From NCBI RefSeq assembly GCF_900107305.1, contig NZ_FNPL01000012.1, positions 1 to 64,000 of the forward strand: a stretch of 64,000 nt of DNA, written 5' to 3'. Both the position numbers and the translations under genes were made by a program. The stretch is from Thermoactinomyces sp. DSM 45892 (lineage in GTDB: Bacteria; Bacillota; Bacilli; Thermoactinomycetales; Thermoactinomycetaceae). Under the pieces are notes generated by a model. The model saw only the letters and a program-made list of their open reading frames with translations. It did no database searches and was not told where the DNA came from. Shown in pieces: positions 29,136 through 38,536 of the stretch (positions are counted from its first letter, which is position 1; the number at the start of each line of letters is the position of its first letter).

Positions 29136-29696
29136 ATGAAGCGAGCTTTTTATTTCATGATGGGACTGCCTGTACTCGCTCTATCGCTGTCAGGATGTAA
29201 TGATTCTACCCCGACTATGAAACCACAACTTCCAGCTTCAGTAGAAAAAGCGCAAGCCGAAATCATAAGCAGTAAAGGCGAAAATATCGGAAAAGCGGAA
29301 TTCTGGCAGGAACAGGATTATGTGATGGCGAGGATAATGGTAAAAGATCTACCTGAAGGACCACATGGAATTCATGTCCACACAGTAGGTAAGTGTGATA
29401 TTCCTACGTTTGAAACTGCTGGGTCTCATTTTAATCCAGCACATAAAAAACATGGAACTGAAAATGTGGAAGGACCCCATGCTGGAGATTTACCCAACTT
29501 AGAAATAAATGATAAGGGTGAGGGAATAGCTGAGTTTTCACTAGAAAACGTTACCTTAAAAGGAAGTGGAGACAATTCATTATTCCATCCTGGCGGAACA
29601 GCGATTGTGATTCATAAAGACAAAGATGACTATAAAACGGACCCATCAGGGAACTCCGGGGTGCGCATCGCCTGTGGAGTAATCCAAAAACTGTAG
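29136..29696 (+). CDS. sodC: Cu/Zn superoxide dismutase-like lipoprotein
   Basis: A 186-residue lipoprotein with signal and lipobox LSGC (Cys21), so it sits on the outer face of the membrane. The copper and zinc ligand blocks are GIHVHTVGKC, GSHFNPAHKKHG, GPHAGDLPN and IHKDKDDYKTDPSGNSG. The disulfide Cys pair (GKC and IACG) is also present. All metal-binding His/Asp positions of active enzymes appear to be kept. Some Bacillus relatives (YojM) are reported to have lost copper ligands. AGGGAGGT precedes the ATG. Confidence 0.92.
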   Translation: MKRAFYFMMGLPVLALSLSGCNDSTPTMKPQLPASVEKAQAEIISSKGENIGKAEFWQEQDYVMARIMVKDLPEGPHGIHVHTVGKCDIPTFETAGSHFNPAHKKHGTENVEGPHAGDLPNLEINDKGEGIAEFSLENVTLKGSGDNSLFHPGGTAIVIHKDKDDYKTDPSGNSGVRIACGVIQKL

Positions 29697-29843
29697 TAAT
29701 AAAAGGAGTATACGGGAGGACTGTATCACGGGCTATCATCCCAAGAGATTCACAAACTTAATGAAAGCTCAATACATGTCCTTCTTTTTTATTAAGAATA
29801 AATTTATTAATCGTGTATTATTTAAAAAATATTATGTTATCTA

Positions 29844-29872
29844 TTGATTAAGAAATAAATGAGTGATACAAT
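29844..29872 (+). promoter_or_regulatory. Sigma-A promoter of the coiled-coil gene
   Basis: TTGATT (29844-29849), a 17-nt spacer and TACAAT (29867-29872), 40 nt before the start codon. Confidence 0.7.
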
Positions 29873-29911
29873 TTATATACGAACATATATTCTTGTCAAT
29901 GCAAAAGGGGT

Positions 29912-30973
29912 ATGAACATCTTGGATAAAGTCACCGAAAAAAGTACAAAATCTACTATTCTAACAGCACTACGTAATGCAGAAAAGAAGATTGCTGAATT
30001 AGAAAAAGGAAAACTGAACGCAGTTGCTGAAACGGAGGCGAAGAAATCAACCGAGACGATTCAAAAAGCAAATGCTGTTATGGAAGTAAGCATTGATGAT
30101 AAAATCAAAGATTTATCTAAAACAGTTACACAGATGTTGTTGCAAATGAGTGATGAGATTACAACGCAAACAGATAATCTTCAAACAGTAAAAGATGCGA
30201 TCTCATTAAAAGAAGAAGAGCTTAAGGAACTATATGAGATTGAGAAAAAAGCGCATACCTTAGCTGGTTTAGTGAATGCTCATCAAGAATTAAAACTACA
30301 ACAAGAGAGAGAACTTGTTGAAGCAAAAGAAAAAGCAACAACAGAACTCAATGAAATTGTAGAAAAAATAAAGAATGCTCGTGAAGAGTATGAGCTTCTC
30401 GTGAAAGAGCAGAAGGAACAACTTACACAGACGAAAAAACGAACGGAAGAAGAATTTACATACGATTTTGCACGTACTAAGAAACAATCTCATGATGAAT
30501 TGGAAGATGAACTTATTAGCAAGCGTAAGGAATTTCAGAACGAATTAGACCAAAAAAATAGTGAGATGGCCGATCACAAGAAAGCATTAGATGAGAGAGA
30601 GAAAGAACTAGAGAAACGTGAATTAAAAATGACTGATCTGGAAGCAGAAGTAGAGGCATTCCCGAAAAAGGTAGAAGAGTTGAAAGCAGAAGCAAGTGCG
30701 AAGGCCGATGCCGAGATTAAGAAGGTACTAGCTATTCGAGAGAACTCTCTTAAAAAGGAAATTGAAGCAGATAAAAGAATTCTCGAATCAGAAAGAGACA
30801 GATTAGAGAGTCAGTTAGAGGCTGCTAATGATAATATTCACGCATTACAAACCAAGTTGGATGAGGCTTATAAACGGATTCAAGAAATGGGTATCCAGAT
30901 GGTATCTAGTTCAAATGAGACGAAAGCATTTGATAAGATCACTGCCCTTATCTCTGAAAAAAATAGTAAATAA
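29912..30973 (+). CDS. Long coiled-coil protein, unknown function
   Basis: 353 residues, very rich in Glu, Lys, Ala and Leu. Nearly continuous heptads run from about 25 to 340. Short breaks are near 58 (VSIDDKI), 105-115 and 222 (a Pro in AFPKKVEEL). There is no signal peptide, membrane segment or ATPase motif, so it is a cytoplasmic rod. Its own strong promoter and terminator make it monocistronic. The AAAGGGG site is only 2 nt from this ATG, so an in-frame TTG at 29921 may be the real start. Resemblance to SMC or myosin rods is compositional only. Confidence 0.75.
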   Translation: MNILDKVTEKSTKSTILTALRNAEKKIAELEKGKLNAVAETEAKKSTETIQKANAVMEVSIDDKIKDLSKTVTQMLLQMSDEITTQTDNLQTVKDAISLKEEELKELYEIEKKAHTLAGLVNAHQELKLQQERELVEAKEKATTELNEIVEKIKNAREEYELLVKEQKEQLTQTKKRTEEEFTYDFARTKKQSHDELEDELISKRKEFQNELDQKNSEMADHKKALDEREKELEKRELKMTDLEAEVEAFPKKVEELKAEASAKADAEIKKVLAIRENSLKKEIEADKRILESERDRLESQLEAANDNIHALQTKLDEAYKRIQEMGIQMVSSSNETKAFDKITALISEKNSK

Positions 30974-30986
30974 AGAAGAGCCTGAG

Positions 30987-31013
30987 GCCTGTTCTATCGT
31001 AGAGCAGGCTTTT
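30987..31013 (+). terminator. Terminator after the coiled-coil gene
   Basis: A 10-bp stem (30987-30996 with 31000-31009), loop TCG and a TTTT tail. It overlaps the 3' end of the convergent mtnA by two bases. Confidence 0.8.
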
Positions 31014-32079
31014 AGCTTATTAGTAGATTCACCTGGTTCTTGATTATGGCTAATTTCTCTCGATAGTTGCCAAATATGATCCCTTTTTCGGTGATAATAG
31101 CTGAAATATACTCGTGTGGTGTGATATCAAAAGCAGGATTGTAAACTTGAATTCCCTCAGGAGCAATCCGTTTCCCAGCAAGATGAGTAACCTCTTCTGG
31201 GGGACGTTCTTCGATTGGAATACATTCACCAGTAGAGGTATCTAAATCAATCGTAGATAGGGGAGATGCGACATAAAAAGGAATCCCCAACGCTTTGGCT
31301 TGGAGTGCAAGCCCAAAGGTTCCGATTTTATTAGCAGTATCCCCATTTGCAGCGATACGATCGCAACCTACGATGATGGCTGAGATTTTCTTGGTACGCA
31401 TGGTATGAGCTGCCATGTTATCTGTGATGAGGGTGACATCCAGTCCAGCTTGCTGTAATTCCCAAGTAGTGAGACGAGATCCTTGGAGTAGTGGCCTCGT
31501 TTCGCAAGCATAAACAGATAGGGGAACTCCTCGTTCTTGAGCAAGATAGAAGGGAGCGAGTGCGGTTCCGTAACGTGCAGTGGCGATTGATCCTGGATTG
31601 CAAATGGTTAAAATGCGGTCACCTGGTTGAAGTAAGCTAAGGGCATATTCGCCGATTTGTTGGCAAGTGATTTCATCTTCTCGTTGAATCGTGAGGGATT
31701 CGATTTCCATAAGGTAAATGGCATCTTGGACCGTCTCAGCATGTTGAATAGATTGCACAACACGATCCAAAGCCCAACATAAATTTACCGCCGTTGGACG
31801 AGCAGAGGAAAGATAATTACGCTGGATTTTTAGTTGATGTGCAAAAATCCGTAAGTCTGCCTCTTCCTGTTGTTGATTTGCCCACAGCGAAAGTCCAAAA
31901 GCGGCTGCAATCCCAATAGCAGGAGCACCTCTCACTTGTAAAGAGTGAATCGCATTCCATAGTTGTTCGGTTGTTTCGATTCGAATAAAGCTTGTTTGGT
32001 GTGGAAGCTCATGTTGGTCTAGAAGGAGTAGATGATCTCCCCGGTATTGTACAGATTGAATAGGTGTATGTATGCTCAT
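31012..32079 (-). CDS. mtnA: Methylthioribose-1-phosphate isomerase
   Basis: Second step of methionine salvage from methylthioribose: it converts methylthioribose 1-phosphate to methylthioribulose 1-phosphate. It has 355 residues. The catalytic Cys is in [19 protein letters not shown] and the catalytic Asp in [32 protein letters not shown] near 50 is a family block; the eIF2B-alpha-like relatives share the fold. The start overlaps mtnK by 4 nt. It is under the minus-strand SAM riboswitch. Confidence 0.96.
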   Translation of the reverse strand: MSIHTPIQSVQYRGDHLLLLDQHELPHQTSFIRIETTEQLWNAIHSLQVRGAPAIGIAAAFGLSLWANQQQEEADLRIFAHQLKIQRNYLSSARPTAVNLCWALDRVVQSIQHAETVQDAIYLMEIESLTIQREDEITCQQIGEYALSLLQPGDRILTICNPGSIATARYGTALAPFYLAQERGVPLSVYACETRPLLQGSRLTTWELQQAGLDVTLITDNMAAHTMRTKKISAIIVGCDRIAANGDTANKIGTFGLALQAKALGIPFYVASPLSTIDLDTSTGECIPIEERPPEEVTHLAGKRIAPEGIQVYNPAFDITPHEYISAIITEKGIIFGNYREKLAIIKNQVNLLIS

Positions 32080-33290
32080 GATCGCAACGCTCCTTTTATA
32101 CGTTGAATAAAGTGGGCTAAGCTATAGAGTTGGGTACGGGATTTAATCAGATCCGAACCAAGCTGAATGGCGCGCTTTTTGATTTCAATTTGGGTGTGAA
32201 AGTCTTCGATTGTGTCAAGATCTGCTACATGGGCTAATCCGATCGTACGGCGAATGATTTCACAACCAGCGAATCCGATTGCATCCGTCCAAATTTTTAG
32301 TAAGAAACGCGGCAATATACCGTTTACATTCGTATAGATTTCATGATTTGATTTGTCCCAAAGTTTGGTGAACTCTTGTACAAAGGTAATCCACGTTCGT
32401 TCTATGGTGCGTAGAAGCTCATTTAATAGTGTGGAACGTTGATTCGTAATAGCGAGTTTGGATAGTGCATTTAAAATGATGTTGGCGAAGAATTGTCCCA
32501 GATCAAAGCCGATCGGTCCGAAGAAGGCAAACTCTGGGTCAATGACTTTTGTCGACTGTTCTGTGACGAAGATGCTTCCTGTGTGTAAATCGCCGTGTAG
32601 AAGCGCTTCTGCTTGAGTGAGAAATTGAAATTTTAAGACTCCTATTTCAGTGAGTAATGTTTCGTCAGCCCAAAGTTTTTCGACTGCGGGCCTAAGTTCT
32701 ATTGGAAAATGGTTGGTTGGGTGATCGAAAAAAGGGTCTGTAAAGACAAGATCTTCTGTAATTTTGCATAGGTCTGGATTGGTGAATTTTTGTACGAGCT
32801 CTTTTTTGACAAATGGATGGAGCGCGAAATCACTAGTGGTAAATAAAGTATGTGCGACATAACGTCCTATGTGCTCAGCCAGTAACGGATAGTGACGGTT
32901 GGAAATCAGTTCGGTTCGTAGAATACTATGGTCGGATAGGTCCTCCATCACCGTACATGCTAATTCGTAATCTGTGTGCAAAACGCGAGGTACCAGATCG
33001 GGTACTACCTTTGCGTTGATGTGTAGTGATTCTGACTCAATCCTTGCTCGATTGAGGGATAATGGCCAACTTTCTCCTACGACCTTCGCATAAGGAAGAG
33101 CTTGTTTGACGATGATGGAACGACTGGTTTCTAGTTCAGTGAGTTGAAAAACAAGATTTAGGTTGCCGTCACCAATTTCTTTGACAGTGAAGTTGTTAGG
33201 ATGATCAAAGATGGAAAGCGTTTTTACAAACTCCACCACGGTTTGTGTGGTAAAAGGAGCATATTGGTTTAAAACAGACTGTTGTGTCAT
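32076..33290 (-). CDS. mtnK: Methylthioribose kinase
   Basis: Phosphorylates methylthioribose at C1. From the ATG at 33290 it has 404 residues, 8 nt after GGGGAGG; an ATG 6 nt upstream is too close to the site. APH-type kinase fold: [13 protein letters not shown] (nucleotide loop), [13 protein letters not shown] (catalytic Asp) and [17 protein letters not shown] (metal Asp). It is the first gene after the SAM riboswitch and is coupled to mtnA. Confidence 0.95.
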   Translation of the reverse strand: MTQQSVLNQYAPFTTQTVVEFVKTLSIFDHPNNFTVKEIGDGNLNLVFQLTELETSRSIIVKQALPYAKVVGESWPLSLNRARIESESLHINAKVVPDLVPRVLHTDYELACTVMEDLSDHSILRTELISNRHYPLLAEHIGRYVAHTLFTTSDFALHPFVKKELVQKFTNPDLCKITEDLVFTDPFFDHPTNHFPIELRPAVEKLWADETLLTEIGVLKFQFLTQAEALLHGDLHTGSIFVTEQSTKVIDPEFAFFGPIGFDLGQFFANIILNALSKLAITNQRSTLLNELLRTIERTWITFVQEFTKLWDKSNHEIYTNVNGILPRFLLKIWTDAIGFAGCEIIRRTIGLAHVADLDTIEDFHTQIEIKKRAIQLGSDLIKSRTQLYSLAHFIQRIKGALRS

Positions 33291-33335
33291 GATCATTTCC
33301 TCCCCGAACGATAGTGATATGATACGGGGGCAAAT

Positions 33336-33366
33336 AAAAACTGCCCCTTTCGTATGAAAGAGGCAG
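33336..33366 (-). terminator. SAM riboswitch terminator upstream of mtnK
   Basis: CTGCCTCTTTC pairs with GAAAGGGGCAG on the minus strand (33366-33341, loop ATAC), followed by five T residues (33340-33336). Confidence 0.9.
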
Positions 33367-33384
33367 GGAATGATGATTCCGCGC

Positions 33385-33558
33385 CTCTTATCTTGCGAAC
33401 GTCTAAAAAATACGTTCCGCTGGAATTAGCACCGTGCCGTGTTTGACTAGGTCAAGGCTCCCACTCCTACTGACGTGGACGCCCCATCTCGCGATGGTAT
33501 TACGGTCGGTTGCTGGGCTTCATCGGGCCAAAATCCCTCCACCTGCTCTTGATAAGAG
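33385..33558 (-). ncRNA. SAM-I riboswitch (S-box) of mtnKA
   Basis: On the minus strand P1 is formed by CTCTTATC (33558-33551) and GATAAGAG (33392-33385). Between them lie AGAGCAGGTGGAGGGATTTT, GGCCCGATGAAGCCCAGCAA and ACGGTGCTAATTCC, the standard S-box blocks. A terminator follows, so SAM should stop transcription of mtnK-mtnA. Confidence 0.96.
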
Positions 33559-33603
33559 ACCAAAAATATATAATTGAGTGTTAAATTGGACTTTTCAAAT
33601 GCA

Positions 33604-33633
33604 ATCATATAGGCTTTCGGAATTTGTTGTCAA
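33604..33633 (-). promoter_or_regulatory. Sigma-A promoter of the mtnKA leader
   Basis: On the minus strand TTGACA (33633-33628), an 18-nt spacer and TATGAT (33609-33604), about 45 nt upstream of the riboswitch. Confidence 0.7.
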
Positions 33634-33660
33634 TAGAAAAATTTCTTGACTGGGATGAAT

Positions 33661-34449
33661 CTAATATATTTCTGGACGACGGTCCGCGAAGATCGGGATA
33701 GTGGAGCGTATTTTGGTTACTTGATCGGTGTCAATTTCGACTTGGATAATGGCGGCTTTTTCATCTGCCTCAGCCAATACTTCGCCCCATGGATCGACTA
33801 CCATGGAGTGTCCAGCAAATTGGTTGTTTGGATCACTTCCTGAACGATTGCAAGCGATGACATAACATTGGTTTTCAATTGCCCGGGCAATACAAAGACT
33901 TCTCCAGTGTGAAAGACGTTGGATGGGCCACTGAGCTGGAATATAAAGTACCTCAGCACCGTTAAGAACGGCTTTTCGAATCCACTCAGGAAAGCGTAGA
34001 TCATAACAGATAAAACCTGCGCTCACTACTTCATCCAGCGTGAATGGTTTTAGACTAGAACCAGCTGTAAGATAGAGGTGCTCATCCATCAATTGAATGA
34101 GATGTGCTTTGTTGTATTCATTTACTACTTTCCCTTGTCGATTGAAGACATAGAGTGTGTTGGTAATTCCTGTTTTGGATTTTTTTGGAATCGACCCTGC
34201 GACGATATGAACTTGATATGTTTTTGCTAGTCGCGAAAAAAGAGATTGTGTTCGTTCTCCATCTGGGTCCGAAATTTCTGGTAGCCGTTTCAGATCATAG
34301 CCAGTCGTCCATAACTCTGGTAGCACGATCACATGAGGTGGATTCAATTGTTTCATGACTTGGTGCATGAGGTCCTTTACTTGCTTTATATTAGCCTCTG
34401 GATCTCCAAATGTAATATCCATCTGAATCAGGCAAATGGCTTGCTTCAT
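33661..34449 (-). CDS. mtnU: Carbon-nitrogen hydrolase of the methionine salvage locus (MtnU)
   Basis: A 262-residue nitrilase-superfamily amidase. The Glu-Lys-Cys triad is in VLPELWTTGYDL, EYNKAHLI and GFICYDLRFPE. Homologues beside mtn genes are thought to act as omega-amidase on the 2-oxo-4-methylthiobutyrate partner product (ketoglutaramate type). That is family knowledge. It is divergent from mtnE, with overlapping promoter boxes, and has no SAM riboswitch of its own. Confidence 0.85.
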   Translation of the reverse strand: MKQAICLIQMDITFGDPEANIKQVKDLMHQVMKQLNPPHVIVLPELWTTGYDLKRLPEISDPDGERTQSLFSRLAKTYQVHIVAGSIPKKSKTGITNTLYVFNRQGKVVNEYNKAHLIQLMDEHLYLTAGSSLKPFTLDEVVSAGFICYDLRFPEWIRKAVLNGAEVLYIPAQWPIQRLSHWRSLCIARAIENQCYVIACNRSGSDPNNQFAGHSMVVDPWGEVLAEADEKAAIIQVEIDTDQVTKIRSTIPIFADRRPEIY

Positions 34450-34465
34450 TCTAAAATCCTCCCCT

Positions 34466-34494
34466 TTGACAACTTCCTCTACACGTTATAACAT
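34466..34494 (+). promoter_or_regulatory. Sigma-A promoter of mtnE
   Basis: TTGACA (34466-34471), a 17-nt spacer and TAACAT (34489-34494), 50 nt before mtnE. Confidence 0.6.
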
Positions 34495-34512
34495 ATATCA
34501 TTATCATTTCAA
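34485..34512 (-). promoter_or_regulatory. Sigma-A promoter of mtnU
   Basis: On the minus strand TTGAAA (34512-34507), a 16-nt spacer and TATAAC (34490-34485). Its -10 overlaps that of the divergent mtnE promoter, so the two may compete. Confidence 0.45.
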
Positions 34513-34544
34513 GAATGTTCGAAAGTCACAGGGAGTGATGGATA

Positions 34545-35732
34545 ATGGCGCAATTCGCACAAGCAGATGTATTAACAAAACTACCGAAGCAATTCTTTGC
34601 CAATCTCGTTCAGAAGGTGAATCATCTTATTGCAAGCGGGGCAGATGTCATCAATCTTGGGCAAGGTAATCCCGATCTCCCAACCCCACATCATATCGTT
34701 CAGGCAATGCAGGAAGCGACTGCGAAATCAGAGCATCATCGCTACCCTCCCTTTCGGGGACACCGTTTTCTCAAGGAAGCCGTAGCCCATTTCTATGCTC
34801 GTGAATATGGAGTGGAACTCAATCCTGACCGTGAAGTAGCGGTTCTCTTCGGGGGGAAAGTGGGCTTAGTGGAAATATCCCAGTGCTATTTAAATCCAAA
34901 TGATATCGCTCTTGTACCCGATCCAGGCTATCCTGACTATTGGTCTGGAATTGCTATGGCACGAGCGAAAATGGTGCAAATGCCATTGTTAGAAAAAAAT
35001 CAATTTTTACCTGATTTCACGCAAATCTCAGATGAGGTATGGAATCAGGCAAAATGTATGTTTTTAAACTATCCCAACAATCCAACGGCTGGAATAGCTA
35101 CTACAGAATTTTTCGAGGAAACGGTTGCCCGTGCTAGGGACTATCGGGTACTAGTTGTACATGATTTTGCCTATGGAGCGATTGGATTTGATGGCCAGAA
35201 ACCGATTAGTTTTATGCAAATCCCAGGTTCCAAAGAGGTGGGGATTGAAGTATATACATTAAGCAAGACCTATAACATGGCAGGATGGCGGATCGCATTT
35301 GCTGTAGGGAATGAGCAAGTGATTGAGTCGATTCAATTGATTCAGGATCATTTTTATGTCAGCATTTTCGGAGCGATTCAGGAGGCGGCGGCAGTAGCAC
35401 TGAATCATTCTCAGGAGTGTGTGGATGAATTGGTAGGGGTTTATGAAAGTCGCCGAAATGCTTTTATATCAAGGATTCAGGAACTGGGAGTGGAGGATAT
35501 TCATGCACCAAAAGGCTCTTTTTTCTGTTGGTTACCTACTCCAAGTGGTCTAAGATCGCAAGAATTTGCTGATTTGTTGTTGGAACAAGAGCATGTTGCG
35601 GTAGCTCCTGGCGTTGGATTTGGAGAAAGCGGAGATGGATATATTCGTGTTGGCTTATTGACCACAGAAGAGAGATTGATCGAAGCGGCAGAGAGAATGG
35701 CTCGTTGTTATCATCAGCTAAAAATAGATTGA
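34545..35732 (+). CDS. mtnE: Methionine aminotransferase of the salvage pathway (MtnE/MtnV)
   Basis: PLP-dependent class I/II aminotransferase of 395 residues that makes methionine from 4-methylthio-2-oxobutyrate. NLGQGNPDLPTP, FLNYPNNPTAGIA and the PLP Lys in TLSKTYNMAGWRIAF are intact, followed by a C-terminal FFCWLPTP and GYIRVGL. The position in the mtn locus next to mtnU supports this substrate; generic aminotransferase activity is the alternative. Confidence 0.88.
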   Translation: MAQFAQADVLTKLPKQFFANLVQKVNHLIASGADVINLGQGNPDLPTPHHIVQAMQEATAKSEHHRYPPFRGHRFLKEAVAHFYAREYGVELNPDREVAVLFGGKVGLVEISQCYLNPNDIALVPDPGYPDYWSGIAMARAKMVQMPLLEKNQFLPDFTQISDEVWNQAKCMFLNYPNNPTAGIATTEFFEETVARARDYRVLVVHDFAYGAIGFDGQKPISFMQIPGSKEVGIEVYTLSKTYNMAGWRIAFAVGNEQVIESIQLIQDHFYVSIFGAIQEAAAVALNHSQECVDELVGVYESRRNAFISRIQELGVEDIHAPKGSFFCWLPTPSGLRSQEFADLLLEQEHVAVAPGVGFGESGDGYIRVGLLTTEERLIEAAERMARCYHQLKID

Positions 35733-35757
35733 CATCGCAAATGCATTCAGTCATAAT
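35729..35757 (+). promoter_or_regulatory. Sigma-A promoter of the mtnWXBD operon
   Basis: A consensus TTGACA (35729-35734), a 17-nt spacer and CATAAT (35752-35757). The -35 overlaps the mtnE stop codon and the SAM riboswitch starts about 33 nt downstream. Confidence 0.8.
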
Positions 35758-35789
35758 CAGATTAATTAAATAATTGAATACAGATATTT

Positions 35790-35902
35790 CTCTTATCAAG
35801 AGTAGGTGGAGGGACTAGCCCTTTGAAACCCGGCAACCGACTTATCTAACGATAAAAACGGTGCTAATTCTTGCAGTTCAGAAATGGACTGAGAGATGAG
35901 AG
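35790..35902 (+). ncRNA. SAM-I riboswitch (S-box) of mtnWXBD
   Basis: P1 is CTCTTATC (35790-35797) with GATGAGAG (35895-35902). The S-box blocks AGAGTAGGTGGAGGGACT, GCCCTTTGAAACCCGGCAAC and ACGGTGCTAATTC lie between. The P1 3' strand GAGGAAG can pair with the terminator's CTTCCTC, giving the usual antiterminator switch. Confidence 0.96.
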
Positions 35903-35923
35903 GAAGATGACGAATTTTTTGCG

Positions 35924-35949
35924 CCTCTTCCTCGTATGGGAGAGGTTTT
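35924..35949 (+). terminator. SAM riboswitch terminator before mtnW
   Basis: CCTCTTCC (35924-35931) pairs with GGGAGAGG (35938-35945), followed by TTTTA. Confidence 0.88.
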
Positions 35950-35980
35950 ATTGTTATATAGGCACTAGGAGGTTTGATAA

Positions 35981-37222
35981 ATGACACGGTTGATTGCCAC
36001 TTATTTGGTTCATGACAAAAAACAAGATTTGGTGAAAAAAGCAGAGTCGATCGCACTGGGGTTGACGATTGGTTCGTGGACAGAGTTACCTCTTTTGATT
36101 CAAGAGCAATTGAAACTTCATAAGGGAGAAGTAGTAGAGGTAATAGAGCTAGATGAAGACTTAGGGGCAAATCAATATTTAGGGGGAACATGTACTCGGG
36201 GTCTATTAAAAATTGCGTATCCGGCAGTTAATTTTTCTAACGATCTACCAGCCATTCTTACTACGGTGTTTGGGAAGTTATCGTTAGATGGTGAGGTGAA
36301 GTTAGTCGATCTCCATTTCTCGGATGAGTTGCTTTCGTCTTATCCAGGTCCGAAATATGGAATACAGGGGGTTCGAGAAAAGGTAGGGGTTATCGATCGG
36401 CCACTTTTAATGAGTATTTTTAAGAGTGTGATGGGAAGAGATCTGGATTATTTCCGGGAACAGTTGAGACTGCAAGCTTTAGGTGGGGTTGACCTTGTTA
36501 AGGACGATGAAATCTTATTTGATAACCCACTAACTCCATGGGAAGATCGTGTTCGTACAGCAGTGAACGTATTAAGTGAAGCAGAGTCACTTACAGGAGA
36601 GAAGACGTTATATGCGGTTAATATCACAGGCCGTAGCTCTCAATTACGGGATCGTGCGCGAAAAGCAATAGAATTAGGGGCTAACGCTCTCCTGTTTAAT
36701 GTTTTTACCTATGGTTTGGATGTTTTACAGGAGCTGTCGGAAGATCCAGAAGTAGCAGTCCCGATCTTAGCCCATCCGGCTTTTTCTGGAGCGTTTACAT
36801 CATCAGCGTTTTATGGTGTGAGTCATTCATTAGCACTTGGAACATTACTTCGTGTAGCAGGAGCTGATTTGTCGTTATTTCCTTCTCCTTATGGTAGCGT
36901 CGTTTTAGCAAAAGAGGAAACACTCCGAATTGCGCATTCGCTACGTACGGATCAACTTGCATTACGCCCAGCTTTTCCCGTTCCCTCAGCAGGAATTCAT
37001 CCCGGGATTGTACCGCGACTGATTCACGACTTTGGGATGGATAGCGTTATCAATGCGGGCGGCGGGGTCCACGGTCACCCCAGCGGGACAGTAGCAGGTG
37101 GAAAAGCATTTCGACAAGCGATTGAGATAGCACTTGCTGGGAAGGCATGGACAGAGGTAGCTTCGGATAAGAAGAACTATTTCGAGTTAAATCAAGCGAT
37201 TTCTCTATGGGGAGGCAAGTAG
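35981..37222 (+). CDS. mtnW: 2,3-Diketo-5-methylthiopentyl-1-phosphate enolase (RuBisCO-like protein)
   Basis: RuBisCO-like enolase of methionine salvage. It has 413 residues. The carbamylated-Lys motif is [10 protein letters not shown] (about 166-175), as in true RuBis[13 protein letters not shown] and [12 protein letters not shown] are phosphate-binding blocks. AGGAGG lies upstream of the ATG. It is the first gene after the second SAM riboswitch, and mtnX starts directly at its stop. Confidence 0.96.
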   Translation: MTRLIATYLVHDKKQDLVKKAESIALGLTIGSWTELPLLIQEQLKLHKGEVVEVIELDEDLGANQYLGGTCTRGLLKIAYPAVNFSNDLPAILTTVFGKLSLDGEVKLVDLHFSDELLSSYPGPKYGIQGVREKVGVIDRPLLMSIFKSVMGRDLDYFREQLRLQALGGVDLVKDDEILFDNPLTPWEDRVRTAVNVLSEAESLTGEKTLYAVNITGRSSQLRDRARKAIELGANALLFNVFTYGLDVLQELSEDPEVAVPILAHPAFSGAFTSSAFYGVSHSLALGTLLRVAGADLSLFPSPYGSVVLAKEETLRIAHSLRTDQLALRPAFPVPSAGIHPGIVPRLIHDFGMDSVINAGGGVHGHPSGTVAGGKAFRQAIEIALAGKAWTEVASDKKNYFELNQAISLWGGK

Positions 37223-37891
37223 ATGAAGAAGAAACCTGTTATTTTTTGCGATTTTGATGGGACGGTGACAGAATCGGATAATATTATTGCGATTATGAAA
37301 GAGTTTGCTCCCAAGGAATGGGTCGCGATAAAAGACGATATCCTAGCACAGCGCATTTCGATTCGTGATGGAGTTACCAAGTTGTTTCGACTATTACCTA
37401 GCTCGCAGAAAGAAGAGATTGTCGCGTATAGCCTTCAGAACATGAGACTTCGTGAAGGCTTTAACGAGTTTGTAAGTTGGACGGAAGAGGTGGGAACCCC
37501 GCTCTGGATTGTGAGCGGAGGAATCGATTTTTTTGTGTATCCGTCGCTGGAAGGACTTGTACAGCCAGAGAATATTTATTGTAATCGCAGTGATTTTACA
37601 GGTGAACGTATTGAAATCTTATGGCCTCATACTTGTGATCATCGATGTCAAAATGATTGTGGATGTTGCAAGGTAACGATTTTGCGTCAGTTTGATTCTA
37701 CGGTGATCCATCGTATTCTCATTGGCGATTCGATAACCGATTTACAAGCTGCGAAGATGGCTGATCAAGTATTTGCCAGGGATTTTCTAATTGAGAAATG
37801 TGAGGAGCAGAAGATTCCATACTGCCCATTTGAGACATTCCACGATATTCGCTTTGTTTTAGAGCAAGAGGAGGTATTTCAACCCATATGA
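37223..37891 (+). CDS. mtnX: 2-Hydroxy-3-keto-5-methylthiopentenyl-1-phosphate phosphatase
   Basis: HAD-family phosphatase of 222 residues. The nucleophile Asp is in IFCDFDGTVTESD near residue 10. VSGGIDFFV and the C-terminal IGDSITDLQAAK complete the HAD motifs. A Cys cluster (CDHRCQNDCGCC) near 140 is typical of MtnX. It abuts mtnW and overlaps mtnB by 4 nt. Confidence 0.95.
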   Translation: MKKKPVIFCDFDGTVTESDNIIAIMKEFAPKEWVAIKDDILAQRISIRDGVTKLFRLLPSSQKEEIVAYSLQNMRLREGFNEFVSWTEEVGTPLWIVSGGIDFFVYPSLEGLVQPENIYCNRSDFTGERIEILWPHTCDHRCQNDCGCCKVTILRQFDSTVIHRILIGDSITDLQAAKMADQVFARDFLIEKCEEQKIPYCPFETFHDIRFVLEQEEVFQPI

Positions 37892-38514
37892 TCGAGGTGG
37901 CGAAAAAATGGAGTACATTGGCGGATATCAAAGATGAACTTGCAGCACGTGATTGGTTTTTAGGGACTAGTGGGAACTTATCGATTAAAGTCCGTGAAGA
38001 TCCGCTTACGTTTCTCATTACTGCTAGCGGCAAAGATAAGAGAAAGCGTACAGAAGAAGACTTTTTGCTAGTAGATCAAGATGGTAAACCGCTAGGAAAC
38101 ACGCATCTTACCGCATCGGCGGAAGTGGGAATTCACGCAGAGATTTATCAGAAAACGGGTGCATCCTGTTGTCTGCACGTACACACGTTAGATAACAATC
38201 TGATCTCTGAGTTGTATGCGAACGAGGGACGAGTCACTTTTCGCGGACAGGAGCTTATTAAAGCATTTGGGATCTGGGAAGAAGATGGAGAGACATCGAT
38301 TCCGATTATCCCTAATCATGCTGATTTAGATCTTTTAGCTAAGGAGTTTGGGGATCTTCTTCTACAGGATCCTCTTTTGAAGGGGGCCTTGATTCGAAAC
38401 CATGGGATTACAACATGGGGAGCTACACCGCTCGAGGCGAAGAAGTATTTAGAAGCATTTGAGTTTTTATTTTCCTATCATATTAAGCTTCGTCTTCTGC
38501 AACCAAATAGATAA
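37888..38514 (+). CDS. mtnB: Methylthioribulose-1-phosphate dehydratase
   Basis: Class II aldolase-fold zinc dehydratase of 208 residues. WFLGTSGNLSIK near 30, the zinc ligands HVHTLDNN (near 93) and IIRNHGITTWG-like LIRNHGITTWG (near 170) are present. It overlaps mtnX by an ATGA. Confidence 0.95.
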   Translation: MIEVAKKWSTLADIKDELAARDWFLGTSGNLSIKVREDPLTFLITASGKDKRKRTEEDFLLVDQDGKPLGNTHLTASAEVGIHAEIYQKTGASCCLHVHTLDNNLISELYANEGRVTFRGQELIKAFGIWEEDGETSIPIIPNHADLDLLAKEFGDLLLQDPLLKGALIRNHGITTWGATPLEAKKYLEAFEFLFSYHIKLRLLQPNR

Positions 38515-38536
38515 GCGAAATGGGGAGAAGATTTTC

